Assembly (NCBI GenBank): GCA_900095095.1
Contig: FMBT01000345.1
Location: forward strand, 62,001-126,000
Length of the DNA: 64,000 nt
Direction of reading: 5' to 3'
From: Fragilariopsis cylindrus CCMP1102
Lineage: Eukaryota; Bacillariophyta; Bacillariophyceae; Bacillariales; Bacillariaceae
The translations under genes and the position numbers were made by a program. How positions within the stretch are numbered: position 1 is the first letter of the stretch; each line of letters opens with the position of its first letter. Below the pieces are notes generated by a model. That model saw only the letters and a program-made list of their open reading frames with translations, was not told the origin of the DNA and did no database searches. Positions 11,416-22,246 of this stretch are shown here, piece after piece.

Positions 11416-11735
11416 CTCTTAAATCGCACATAAACCACTATGTTCGTAAAAGTAAATGTTGAACAGTATCGAGATCAGTGATGACCAGTTGAAGTCGAAG
11501 CACAAATAAAAGAAGTGCGAACTGCAAACCCCCTGTTAAATCATACACCATACCCGAGTCTATTACGTTGTATACGAAGTTAACGTTTACCGAAATACCA
11601 AAATACAAGGAAAAGAACAGATTACCTCAATTACGAGAAATGAACTATCTCTCTCTTTTATTGTTGATGGATTGTAATATCCATAGAATAATTAAACAAG
11701 TGTTTTAATAACAACCTTTTGCGTCTGAACAACTG
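11416..11735 (+). repeat. Duplicated 3' flank, copy 2 (copy 1 at 8056-8415)
   Basis: See the copy at 8056-8415 for the shared blocks. It begins immediately after the stop codon of the coiled-coil protein gene. Confidence 0.85.
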
Positions 11736-12289
11736 TTGTATTGCAATAACAATATCAATAGAGATATCTACAGAAAGTATAACCGTCTTTCGTCGGAAGG
11801 AAGACCCGTATTCAAAAAGGTGAGTAAGGAAGTGTAATTGATATTATTGAATTAACGATCTCGCAATAAGAAATCCAAGATAACTACAATAAAAAACCGC
11901 ACTCTCAAGTCTTACCGAAAAGATATTTTTAAGTTTCGGTCAGACACAGTAGAATATCTTAAAAGAATTTCCAGAATAGACACTCAGCTAAGATACTAGC
12001 TAGGATTAATTCTACATACACAGGTCTTTCCAGTGTCCATTGATTGATATCTAAAAGAAGTTAGCTTCTGCACTGTACTTTTATTCTAGTAGGCTAATAA
12101 TTGAATTTATAGTGCAGTGCAGTGTAGTAGGCTATATATATTTATATGTATATATACATTACTGTATATATCGAAGATATCTCCTTCCAATCCACAAATC
12201 AAACAGTCAATCAACCAATCAATCAAATAATCAATCAGGAAATCAATCGTTCGTTCGTTCGTTCGTTCGTTCGCTTGCATTGCATTGCC
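11416..12289. other. Convergent intergenic region with duplicated flank and TTCG repeat
   Basis: Bases 11416-11735 are the second copy of the 3' flank also present at 8056-8415. The rest is AT-rich, with (AATC)n-like stretches and a (TTCG)n run at about 12247-12272 close to the end of the next, minus-strand gene. No gene seen. Confidence 0.5.
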
Positions 12290-13749
12290 TTACAATAGGA
12301 TTGAAACAATAGCACCAGTAGTAATAATGCTGATGATGGTTGTAACTCCTAAAAATGATGGAACGTATGATGAAGGTGATGATGATGATTCGTCCATAGT
12401 ATCCATATCACTATTACATGTTTCAAGGAAAGCAGTAACATCAATTGATGGTGGTACTAAAACAGCATTAATAACATGTATAACACCATTCGTTGCAAGG
12501 ACATCAGCCTTAATAACGGTAGAATCATTGATCTTAACACCATCAGTTAGATCAACGGTAAGATCAAATTCTCCTTCTAATAAAGTAGGAACTTCGAGAC
12601 CATTACTTAAATCAGTAGATAAAACTTGACCATCCACAACATGATAGAGTAAGATATTTGTCAATGCATCCTTATTCTTACTTTGAAGTAAACAAGGAAC
12701 TAATTCTTCCGGCAATGCAGCAAATGCATCATCCGTTGGTGCAAATACAGTATATGGTCCATTTGGTGCACTTACTGCATCCACTAAATCGGCAGCACCT
12801 AGCGCTGCAACTAATGTATTAAAAATACTAGCATCAATAGCTGTATTTGGTATATCAACTAATAATGTTGATGTTTCAGTAGTAATAATACCACATATAT
12901 CCGACATAAATGCCGCAACATCAATGGATGGTGGTACTAACACTTGATTAATAACATGTATAACACCATTGGTTGTCAAAATATCAGGATTGACAACAGT
13001 TGCAGAATCATTCAATTTTATTACACTTGATGATAATAAGGATGAGGATAAATCAATATCGATTTCCTCACCTTGTGATAATGTTGGAACTGATACAGTA
13101 CCTATATTTTGTTTATGACAATGTACAATGTGAATGAAATGACAAAATCAATAGTACAATGAAACGATAAGAGTACAATTAAACGAACGACAAAGATATT
13201 AAAACGACCCAGAGAGAGAGAGCAGAACGTATTCATTAATGCATGAGGACAAGATAAAAGAGAGCGAGATTAAAAGAGCGAGAAAGAGAGAGGGTGTGTG
13301 TGTGTGTGTGTGTGTGTATTGAGATTAAAAGGGAGATAATAATTTTAAATCAAAGCAACACAGTAGTTTTACATTACATTATACGTACCTTCCGGTAAAT
13401 CAGTGGATAATACTTGTCGATCAATGACATGATAGGTCAAGATTGCTGACAGTACATCCACATTTTCTGGTTCTAATAAACAATTTAATAATCCAGTTGG
13501 TAATCTATTAAATGCCGCATCCGTTGGTGCAAATACTGTATATGGACCATTCGGTTCAGATAATGTACTAACGAGATCGGCGGCACTTAATCCAGCAACT
13601 AATGTGGTAAATAATCCAGAATTTATGGCGGTAGTTGGTATATCATCTTCTGCTTGTGCGCTTACTACTACTGATGATGCCAATAATGAAGAAGCAGCAA
13701 TAGCAATAGTAATAGAAAAAGTAGTAGTAGCAGTGATTAAAAGTTTCAT
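12290..13749 (-). CDS. Secreted protein with two fasciclin (FAS1) domains, membrane/GPI anchored (2 exons)
   Basis: Exon 1 is 13749-13389 and exon 2 is 13101-12290; GTACGT donor, TATAG acceptor, phase-1 join through Gly (LPEG to TVSVPTLS), 390 residues. A signal peptide (residues 1-31) is followed by two FAS1 domains (about 36-185 and 195-350). Both show the FAS1 H1 motif (GPYTVFAPTD.AF), the central YHV(I/V) box and the H2 motif TNGVIHVIN.VLVPPSID. A Ser/Pro-rich linker and a hydrophobic C-terminal segment (TTIISIITTGAIVSILL) suggest a GPI or membrane anchor. FAS1 domains mediate adhesion; in diatoms such proteins are linked to extracellular matrix and gliding. Paralogous to the gene at 16268-16990. 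The intron carries a GT microsatellite (13293-13317). Confidence 0.9.
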
Positions 13750-14643
13750 CGTCGTATATTATATTGGTGGTGGCGCCTACTCCGGAATGATAGTTTGTTT
13801 GTTTGTTTTGGTAATTATGTATTATGTTTTATGTATTACTATGGGTTTTATTGTCGCTACCGGTTGTTTGTTTCGTCATCCGACTACAGTACTCATCGAC
13901 ACACTTACTTGTCTAGCGGTAGTTTTGTTTGCTAAAAAATGATGATTCTTAAAATCTAAATTGTGATTTTTTATTTTAGCTACCGTAGCCGCCACCTCAT
14001 CATCATCAGGCCCAATCTGTAGTTTTGTGCGGTGAAAATCAAATCGAAGATCTTGTAGGGCCTTATGGCCGCTAATAATTTTTGGGGGTTTTCTAGAAAT
14101 TAAATAATAATTAGCTTTTTTTAAAGCGTGTTTGAGTGTACTGACAGAGAGCGAGCACCAAAAACCAATTTTGTGATTGATTTTTTTAATTTTGTGTTAT
14201 CGCACTAATTTTGGTCAGAAATTCACGCTGATCTTGATCCTACCACCTTAACACGCACTTTTACACGAAAGACGTACTGTAGTTAATTTATATGTTCGAA
14301 ACTCAACGATTCATTCCCGTAACTAATTATTAATCAACGAAGATAGTTATCGTTACGACTGAAAGTTGCAAAAATTACCGTGGGAATAGGTTTGAGAAAA
14401 TCAGTTCAGTAATCTCGTATGTATGATGAAGTCTCTGTAACGATCGAAGGGAGTAATGAGCACAGTGCAACAACACGGTCACGATGATGCTGAAGATGAA
14501 ATTTCATCCAAGCTCGTTACATCATAAAACTCATCTGAATACAGAAAGAAAGCTCTGCATAATTCAACAACATATCATTGCTTTATATTTTTAAAGCACA
14601 ACACTCGCAGAAAGAGTCAAAACAATTGTGACAATTAATTACG
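13750..14643. other. Divergent promoter region between FAS1 and SHOCT-like genes
   Basis: No gene. It should contain the promoters of the minus-strand FAS1 gene (upstream of 13749) and of the plus-strand gene at 14644. A segment at 14072-14113 resembles 55401-55440 (shared TTTTGGGG and TAGAAA(T/C)TAAATAAT blocks). Confidence 0.45.
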
Positions 14644-15963
14644 ATGAATGCTTCGCCTTCCAAAAAAGCTTTATTAGCAACCGTTTGGTTCTGTACAGCT
14701 CTTCAGTCTTCTGAAGGGTTCATTTCCATCAATCAAAATGTACATTCAGCTAGTCCTCTTGGAAACAAACATGAACATGAACTCACGATCATGCAGATGA
14801 CACCACCATTGAACAACGAGAACCCGATAAATAACGAAACATCGTCACGCAATTTGTTCGGTATCGAAGAAAAAAGTATCTTGACTGCAGATGGGAAAAT
14901 AGAGACAGAATCAAGATCAACAATAAAAGCTATTCGTTCGAAAGGTACAATCATCCCAAAAATACACGTACATCAGCGTCGTATTTCCCCAATTGAGATA
15001 ACTGGTATGGATGGCCTAACTAAGTTCCGTACGACATGGGCCTTTGATGATCCTGGTGAAGGTCAAGATAAGGACGTAGAGTTTGATAATATGTTTGGAT
15101 ACACTTCATTTTCTAACTATTTCTTAGGGGAAACGGACGCTGGGTCGTATCGGAATGAGATTCAAGGGAAACAGGCAGAAGAAGCTCTTTATAAATTAAT
15201 TGACAGAATGAAAAAAAATATCTTTGAAGATATCAGAACTGATAACGTTCCAGATATCGATATTACGAGTACCATGGAAGCATTCATATTCATGTTCCTT
15301 CATCCTAGAAATGAAAAAAAGAATGAAACAGTACGAAACTTCCGAAATCATTTAGGTAAAAATCTATCGAGCGAAGCTCATCCAAAGGTAATTAGACTTT
15401 TTGAATCTCTGCTTTTAATTCTTGTTGCATCAACAAATGACGATGCTTCTATTTCCAGTCCATTCAGAGAATTAATAATTGAAAATCAAAATCGACAGAA
15501 CGATCCGAGTATTACTGAGAAGGCTGTAGAATGGCTACAGAATGCGAAGACATCCGAAGAAAAGAAGGTGTATCTCGATATCATTAAGTTCCAGACACGT
15601 GAACGCAAGGCGTATCTCGATATCATTAAGATCCAGGCACGTGAACGCGAGTTCCAGGCACTTGTACGCAACATTAGTCTCGGCACGGAACTCATATCAA
15701 AAATTGCCGGATCTAAGACCGAAGAAGAAAAGGCCTTATTCCAGAGAATGCTCTCCCAACTAAATAACCCCAAAAAACCGTCCGTTGAACAGCGCTTATC
15801 TAAACTTGAGTCCATTAGACGTATGCTGACTAAAATGTTCTCTCGAATATATCCTAGAGAAAAGTCCGTTGAACAACGCTTAGCTAAACTTGAGTCCATT
15901 AGACTCATGCTGACTGATCAAGAATATGATTCGAAAAGAAAAGAAATTCTTTCAGAATTATAG
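14644..15963 (+). CDS. Exported protein with duplicated SHOCT-like C-terminus, function unknown
   Basis: Single open frame of 439 residues from ATG 14644. The N-terminus (about 1-27, KKALLATVWFCTALQSSEGF) looks like a signal peptide, and the SEGF junction could be a variant of the diatom plastid-import motif. The middle is mostly helical and polar. Two internal duplications are visible. One is YLDIIK followed by Q.RER at about 309-330. The other is SVEQRL(S/A)KLESIR.MLT at about 380 and 408. The final LTDQEYDSKRKEIL fits the SHOCT short C-terminal helix-turn domain (a 'teeEyeakKakLL' pattern), which often sits at protein ends and is thought to mediate oligomerisation. No catalytic motif is seen. 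It is flanked by two minus-strand FAS1 genes. Confidence 0.7.
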   Translation: MNASPSKKALLATVWFCTALQSSEGFISINQNVHSASPLGNKHEHELTIMQMTPPLNNENPINNETSSRNLFGIEEKSILTADGKIETESRSTIKAIRSKGTIIPKIHVHQRRISPIEITGMDGLTKFRTTWAFDDPGEGQDKDVEFDNMFGYTSFSNYFLGETDAGSYRNEIQGKQAEEALYKLIDRMKKNIFEDIRTDNVPDIDITSTMEAFIFMFLHPRNEKKNETVRNFRNHLGKNLSSEAHPKVIRLFESLLLILVASTNDDASISSPFRELIIENQNRQNDPSITEKAVEWLQNAKTSEEKKVYLDIIKFQTRERKAYLDIIKIQAREREFQALVRNISLGTELISKIAGSKTEEEKALFQRMLSQLNNPKKPSVEQRLSKLESIRRMLTKMFSRIYPREKSVEQRLAKLESIRLMLTDQEYDSKRKEILSEL

Positions 15964-16267
15964 ATCATAGATCATAGACAATAAAAACGAATGAAATACC
16001 TAGATCAAAGTAATACTATAATTCATAATATGTATAATATAAAATGATACAATTTTAACAAAACTAGACAACTAGACACGATTTCGTTGAAGTCGCCAAT
16101 ATTAATTCCATAGAAGTGTATTTTTAAAATATAATGATTTAATTAGACTGTACTGCACGAGACATAGATACGTAAGCGAGCTGGACGACTGTAAACATTG
16201 ACAGTAGGAAACAAACATACCCCATAATCAATAGGTTATCGTTCATTTCTGTGCTTGATTGATTGCT
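15964..16267. other. Convergent 3' intergenic region
   Basis: AT-rich DNA between the convergent stops of the SHOCT-like gene and the second FAS1 gene. It starts with a tandem ATAGATCATAGATCATAGA stretch. Nothing else seen. Confidence 0.5.
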
Positions 16268-16990
16268 TTACAATAAAGCAGCAACACCAGCAATGATGGA
16301 AAGTCCGACGATGGAACCGTATAGTGATGATGATGATGATTCTTCATCCTTATCCATATCCATATCCATACCATTATCCATACCACCATTCGTATCCGTA
16401 TCGGTATCGGTATCAGTATCAGTATCGGTATCAGTACTAGTATCGGTATCGTCACCACATGTTGCAAGGAATGCTGCAACATCAATAGATGGTGGTACTA
16501 AAACAGCGTTAATAACGTGAATAACACCATTACTTGTCGTGATATCAGCAGTAGTGACAGTAGCGGAATCATTAATAACAACACCATCCGTTGTATTAAT
16601 AGTAACATCTTCACCTTGTAATGTTGGTGCCGCCATACCATCAGTTAAATCAGTGGATAACACTTGTCCATCCACGACGTGATAGGTCAAGATTGCAGAT
16701 AAAGCTCCTTTGTTCTCTGGTTCTAATAAACAAGGAACTAATCCAGCAGGAAGAGCAGCAAATGCATCATCCGTTGGTGCAAAGACAGTGAATGGACCGT
16801 TTGGTTCCGCAATAGCACTCACTAAATCAGCTGCTGTTAATGCTGCAACTAATGTTGTAAATGAACCAGCAGCAATTGCTGTTGATGGAATATCCACAGG
16901 ACTCATTGTTGTGGTGTCTTGTGCATTTGTATTGACAGCAGTGCTGGAGCAGATAACAGCAATAGTAGCGAAGGCGAATGAAAGTTGCAT
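16268..16990 (-). CDS. Secreted single-FAS1-domain protein, GPI/membrane anchored
   Basis: Single exon, 240 residues. Signal peptide (1-24), one FAS1 domain (about 33-175) with GPFTVFAPTDDAF and NGVIHVINAVLVPPSID, then a (Asp-Thr)n run, a Met/Asp-rich linker and a hydrophobic C-terminus (SIVGLSIIAGVAALL) ending at the stop, as in GPI-anchored proteins. It is closely related to both domains of the gene at 12290-13749, so the pair is a local paralogue set. The Asp-Thr run is encoded by a GTATCG-type repeat at about 16395-16450 and is probably length-variable. Likely an adhesion or matrix protein. Confidence 0.92.
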   Translation of the reverse strand: MQLSFAFATIAVICSSTAVNTNAQDTTTMSPVDIPSTAIAAGSFTTLVAALTAADLVSAIAEPNGPFTVFAPTDDAFAALPAGLVPCLLEPENKGALSAILTYHVVDGQVLSTDLTDGMAAPTLQGEDVTINTTDGVVINDSATVTTADITTSNGVIHVINAVLVPPSIDVAAFLATCGDDTDTSTDTDTDTDTDTDTDTNGGMDNGMDMDMDKDEESSSSSLYGSIVGLSIIAGVAALL

Positions 16991-17828
16991 TTTGATATAG
17001 TTGTTAATAGTATTATATATTTGATGGAGTTTGTTAGTGTTTGATTATAATTTTATGAGATCCAGTTCAACGTAAAATGTGGATCGTTTTTCAATAGATT
17101 CCTTCGAAGTGATTTTAATAGCACGTAGAATCACGACGATATCAAATGAATCATCGTCATCGTCATCAAAATATCTTCAGTATCGATCAATCATCGATCG
17201 ATCGTGCAAAATCTTTTTTTTTAACTCTTGGACTTTGTACGGTACTGTCATTGTGACGTAATTAATTCGTGGGATCGCACATTTGTTGTTTTGGCCACCT
17301 CACACCCAATAGGCCCACCAGCTTCGCCGTTGTATCATTGTATGTGATTGTTTTTGTGGTAACGTTACCTAACGGTACACCTTGTAAATAATGTAAGCCT
17401 AAACGCGATCGGTGATGTTGTATATGTTTAATTACGGTATTCAATCAATAATTTTGGTGTGCGTACTATGGCAACGTTACATGTGTTACAGTGTGTGCGA
17501 ACAATAATGTGAGACGGTGTGTCTCACACGCACGATCGACGTTTGCTTTAGATCTGGTTTATACACAGTATCGAAAATATGCGTCATCCTGCCCAAGCAA
17601 TCCAATGAAGTAGATGTTGTGAGTGAGTCAGTCATGAATCCATCGAATCCATGCATGCTTTTCCGTTTAAATGTTGCTGTGACGTAAACAATGAACTACT
17701 GTACAATTGTACTGTACTTGATGGATGTAAGAGCTCCTCTGCATTGTTCGTCTGGCCGCTAGTAGTACGACTAGTAACAATCAAAGAAAAAAGGCCTAAT
17801 GTATAGTATTTACAGTATTAGTAACTTG

Positions 17829-18060
17829 AACACCAATATATACACCTAATCATGCATTTTGTTGAATACAGAATAGGAACTATTGGTCTATTATATGAAG
17901 CATATATTATCATCCCTCAGTCCCATCCACCACCTGGCAACTCATATACTGTAGACTCAACATTATATTAGCACACACACCAAAAAAAACAACCTAGAAA
18001 AATGGCCTATTTTGGGTGTTTTTATGGACCTGCTGCGCTGCAAACTCAAAAAAAACACAA
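17829..18060 (+). repeat. Dispersed repeat, copy 1 (copy 2 at 42278-42495)
   Basis: Blocks shared in the same order and similar spacing: TATATACACCTAA, TTGGTCTATT, CCTCAGTC against CTTAGTCTCC, CACACACCA against CACACATCA, AAAAATGGCC(T/C)ATTT, GTGTTTT and CTCAAAAA. Neither copy codes for protein. The conserved spacing over about 220 bp argues for descent from one mobile or duplicated element. Confidence 0.6.
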
Positions 18061-18929
18061 GATGAAATAAAGCAAGTATACAAATATTTTCAAGCCATGG
18101 CCTAATTCATTTTTTTTGGTGCGTGTGAGAATTCCTTTCAGTCTGTGAGAATTCCTTTCTTCTGTCTACAACTTTTATGCACATGACATTAAAATAATAA
18201 TGGCAAGTACCGAGTCACACTGTAGTGTAGGTGTGTGGCCCATACAAAGCAACCTACACTTACTATTTTCACTTGGCAGGATTCTGGTTATGGCACCATT
18301 TATGAGCTCCATCCTTTTATAGAGAGTTTCTCATTAAAAAAGATGGGATTGAACGGAGACTGCCATACTGTGTCTCAATAGGGGGGTCAAATTTCTTCAC
18401 CGATTCTTTGTCCTTCTTTGTTTGTGCTGCAAAGAAGATAATATTGGTGTGTATTGTACTGTACTGTACTGAATGTAGTAGTAGTAGTAGTAGTAGTTTA
18501 TTTACTATTGCGATCACACATGCCATCATAATATATATTATTATTATGGTATATATCCCCAAAAGGAACTATGATATGATATATTATCATTCAAAAAGAG
18601 CAAACATCATGTTCTTTTGTGAATGAAAAGACCACACAGTGCAGCTAGACTAGACTAGACTAGACTAGACCAGAACAGAACAGAACAGAACAGAATGTCC
18701 AAAATAAAAGGTTCGACTCATACCATAATATGCACCCCCTCTCCCCCCTTTCTTTGTAAAAAGCAATGAAAAAATGGAAAGTTTTTTTCTCATGCATACA
18801 TACGGACCGTACGTACGTACACACACAAGCCAGGCAAAGTCACGTACAGTATGTAGTACAATTTGTAGCAGCAGTGCGTACTTTACTTGTACCTCTTTCG
18901 CTTAATTAAAACGGACATTAACGGTAGAA

Positions 18930-19143
18930 GTACTTCCTCTGTGTAACGTTAAATGCATACGCGCTATCGTCAGAATTTTTTTACAATAAAAGCATTGAGA
19001 GTGAGTGAGTCGAAAACTTTCAAAATCTTTTTTGTTTTAAATTTCCGGTCGATTGGATAGATTTGAAGGGTTCTCAATATTCTTATTGATCGAAATTTCC
19101 TTACAATAGCGCGTATGGATTTAGCGTTGCACGGAGGAAGTAC
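18930..19143. repeat. Fold-back (MITE-like) element with long inverted arms
   Basis: The left arm 18930-18975 begins GTACTTCCTCTGTGTAACG and contains ATACGCGCTAT. The right arm 19097-19143 is its reverse complement with about 80-85% identity by eye. The pairing continues inward (ACAATAAAAGCATTGAGA at about 18983-19000 against TTCTCAATATTCTTATTGA near 19071-19090), leaving an unpaired centre of about 70 bp. No open frame lies inside. Confidence 0.75.
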
Positions 19144-19456
19144 ATAAGTAAAATGCCAATATAAAAGTCTTTTTTGTCTCTCTTTTATATGAAAATGACA
19201 TCACATGACATCACAACACAACACAATAAGTGTACTGTACATTCATTACCTTTCAACAACGAATGACATCTATGTTAATGCCAATACGCCATTGTTTGAA
19301 AAATAAAAAATAAACTCAACAACGAGACGACGACGAACGACGAACGACCACACAAACAGCAGATAATTTCAGTTATTCTTACTGTCACGACGACTACCAT
19401 AACTACGATACTACACTACCCTACCACACACAAAACAAAATTCAATTCAAATAAAG

Positions 19457-20224
19457 ATGGCATCACAATCATCACATATGATGAATTCGAAGGATTTACA
19501 AGAATTACGTGCCTTACCTGGGAATACACGATGTATTGATTGTGATCGATCTAAACCCGAATGGGCCTCTGTTACATTAGGTATATTTATGTGTTTAGAC
19601 TGTAGTGGTCCACATCGTTCATTAGGATCCCATATCTCATTTATACGTTCCGTCCGTATGGATTCCTGGTCGGTGAAACAAATCAAACGAATGAAAATTT
19701 CCGGTGGGAATACAGCCTGTCGTGATTTTTTACAATCCCATGGTATTACTAATATCTCCACATCATTTCGAATCTCTAAAACAACATTTATATCAATACA
19801 AAATAAGTACAGGACACCACAGGGACAATTATATCAACAAATTTTAGATGCACGTATGGAAGGAAAACCGGAACCAACTGAATTACCAGAAGTAGATCAT
19901 GCACAAGATAACGATAAACAAGACAATGCCAATGCCAATAACAATGAAGATGGAAAAAAAGAATATAATTCAATACGATCATCTAGTAATCAAGTGGGTG
20001 GTGCTGTGAAAATAATGGAAGGATTTGGGAGTGATCCACATCCATCATCATCTGAGAAGATTAATAACGACGAGATGAAACCAAAACGTGGTGATCGACG
20101 TAGAAAAATGTTATTAGGTGTTAGTGTTGCGGTGGGTATGGCGATTACTCGACTACGACACCATCACCATCATCATAAAACTAGAACAAATGGATCAACA
20201 TCAACATTATCTGGAAACGTATAA
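19457..20224 (+). CDS. ArfGAP-domain protein with basic C-terminal membrane-proximal tail
   Basis: Single exon, 255 residues. The ArfGAP domain spans about 12-125: the zinc finger CIDC, 16 residues, then CLDC, followed by the signature HRSLGSHISFIRSV with the catalytic arginine finger, and the GGNTACRDFL motif. Such domains stimulate GTP hydrolysis by Arf GTPases in COPI/Golgi and endosomal traffic. The first residue of the usual GIHR motif is changed to give GPHR. The remainder is Asn/Asp-rich and disordered, then a short hydrophobic stretch (MLLGVSVAVGMAI, about 219-231) next to basic residues, a His run and a Thr/Ser tail; the hydrophobic stretch may bind membrane. Start at ATG 19457 after a long AC-rich leader. 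Confidence 0.93.
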   Translation: MASQSSHMMNSKDLQELRALPGNTRCIDCDRSKPEWASVTLGIFMCLDCSGPHRSLGSHISFIRSVRMDSWSVKQIKRMKISGGNTACRDFLQSHGITNISTSFRISKTTFISIQNKYRTPQGQLYQQILDARMEGKPEPTELPEVDHAQDNDKQDNANANNNEDGKKEYNSIRSSSNQVGGAVKIMEGFGSDPHPSSSEKINNDEMKPKRGDRRRKMLLGVSVAVGMAITRLRHHHHHHKTRTNGSTSTLSGNV

Positions 20225-20471
20225 GGTACAGTACTATGAAACAGCTACTGTATAGTGAGTGTGGATGCGAGTCCAAGTTGCGAGTGCGATCGCGAGTCCA
20301 AGTTGCGAGTACGTATGAGTCCAAGTTGAAATGTAGATTGAATATTTAGTTAAATTAATATAATATGTAATAATTAAATGGGAATGTGATGCTACTATAG
20401 CTAGGGCTACTGTAATTGTTACCTGAGTTTGCATATTGTTTTTTCCCATTTCAGTTGTAGTTATATTGGAT

Positions 20472-21581
20472 CTAAATATTTACAGTATAATTCTGTTCAT
20501 TGTTGTTGTCGTTGTTGTTGTTGTCTATTGGAAGAGGCACCGCCGCCGACGACGATGAGGATGATGATATTGATGATGATGATAGTGAAGAATTGTTACA
20601 GTAACAATAACAACAACAACATCTTGCTCTTAAAAATAAAATTGGATCTTTTGTGACAATATGTAATTTATTCAAGAAAAAAAAGGATTGTGAATTTGAA
20701 TTTGAATTATCATGTGAACTATGAAATTGAAATTCATTTTTATATTTCTCATAAAAAGATATTTCATTACAAACACAATTAATTAATAAGAATCGTATCA
20801 AACAACAGAGACCAATTACTAATGCTATCCAACTAAAAATATTCCAACTTTGATGATCGATACCACCATATCGTAATCGTGTTAATTCTGCTACACCCCA
20901 TATTGCACCAGCACCACCTTATAGTAGCAAAGCAAATGACGTCAGATTACATTTATAAATAAATATGTATTAAAAAGTGATAAAGATTCGATTCCATCTT
21001 AAATTCGCGTACATGTACTTACCAAATACTTCTAAAACGAATTGACAAATCAATGATACAATTGCTGCTACAACAAGAAGTACATTTTGTGATTGTTGTG
21101 AACACTTATGATTGTGTTTGTAATGCTGTCGATGTTGATGTTGTTGTTGTTTATTCTTCTTCTCCTCTTCTTTATCATCTTCAATATCATTATTGTCATT
21201 ATCGTTCGTCGTATTGTCGGTGGTATCAACACGACGATATATTCCATCTCCATCTTCATTATTCTTATGACGACGATTTTTAGTATTACCAAGTAATAAT
21301 TCTAATGCTAACATATGTGGTGCTATGTGATTTTCATCTTTTGAATCTAATAAAAATCTTGGTATATTCGTGGTACCTTTTTCCTCAAGTAATTCCCGCA
21401 ATTCATGTGGTTTACGACGACGTAATTCTTCTGGTGATGTTCCAGATAACACTTGACGTAAACTCTCGACGTCCACATCGTCAAAAGAACTTCTTGGTAA
21501 TATTGATTGATTTTGCTGTGTATGATGATGATGATGGGCAGGTGATGACGATGCTACTGTTGCTGCTGCTGTAGTAACCAT
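20472..21581 (-). CDS. Predicted membrane protein of unknown function (2 exons)
   Basis: Exon 1 is 21581-21023 and exon 2 is 20917-20472; GTAAGT donor, phase-1 join through Gly (FVLEVFG to GAGAIWGVAEL), 334 residues. After a His-containing N-terminal tail, residues about 30-75 form a helical polar domain (SFDDVDVESLRQVLSGTSPE, then RRRKPHELRELLEEKG). An acidic/Gln/His linker follows. Two hydrophobic regions are seen: NVLLVVAAIVSLICQFVLEV (about 165-185, continuing into GGAGAIWGVAEL) and NIFSWIALVIGLCCLIRFLL (about 215-235). The tail is Cys-rich, then Ser- and Asn-rich. The frame after the poly-T run near 20675 (eight T on the coding strand) decides where the protein ends; one T more or less would shorten it. 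Confidence 0.65.
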
Positions 21582-22246
21582 TTTATTGCTGCCTGTCTTG
21601 TTATACTGCTGTAATAGTCAATGACAATGTCAATTTTTCAATGGGTTCCCGGTATTAAAGTTCGGCTACACTACTACTAGCTAGCTCGATCCAATAAGAT
21701 AACACTGTAAGGAGAGCTGGCTGTATATGTTTGTGTTTGTGTTTTGTCTTTTGACCATTTTATTTTTGTTCTGTTCTTGTTTTGTTGTTCTGCGGCAGAG
21801 CGTTGGTTTATTGAGTCGTAGTTCTCGAATGAATAATCCATCCAGGACCCATTACAAAGAATTGAAAGAACAGAGTTAGATCTTTCTTCCTCGATTGTGT
21901 CCATACACGGTACTACTGTAAAATACAAAGAGCTAGTTCAGTACTAAAGATACCCGTCTACGACGTGCGTTACGTGCGTATTTTGTGGTATGATCACGAT
22001 ATCAAGCATGTGCACACGATCATTAAAATCCAACAAGTTCGGAAGCAGTAAAATATAAATAAATAACGTACGAGACATCACATCATCTTAATATCATCAC
22101 AAGAAGCCACAAACTAAATCTCAACAAGGAATAAGAGTTGACAAGAAATAGTATCTGCAGACCAAGTCTTGGAAGGGAAGGTAACGAGAAGGACGATTTG
22201 AGCAGCCGACGGCAAAACCAACAGGGTTTATATTATAATATTATAA
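21582..22246. other. Divergent promoter region
   Basis: About 665 bp between the start codons of two divergent genes (21581 minus, 22247 plus). No gene or strong repeat was seen. The last 150 bp before 22247 are purine-rich (AAGGAATAAGAG, GGAAGGGAAGG), as in a 5' UTR. Confidence 0.45.

Larger units (their letters stand above)
16991..19456. other. Large intergenic region (2.5 kb) with a dispersed repeat and a fold-back element
   Basis: No credible gene in either strand. Contents: the promoter of the FAS1 gene; a dispersed repeat at about 17829-18060 also found at 42278-42495; a short tandem duplication of TGTGAGAATTCCTTTC at about 18126-18160; pentamer runs (GACTA)n and (CAGAA)n at about 18648-18692; a large palindrome at 18930-19143; and the ArfGAP gene promoter. 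Confidence 0.5.
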
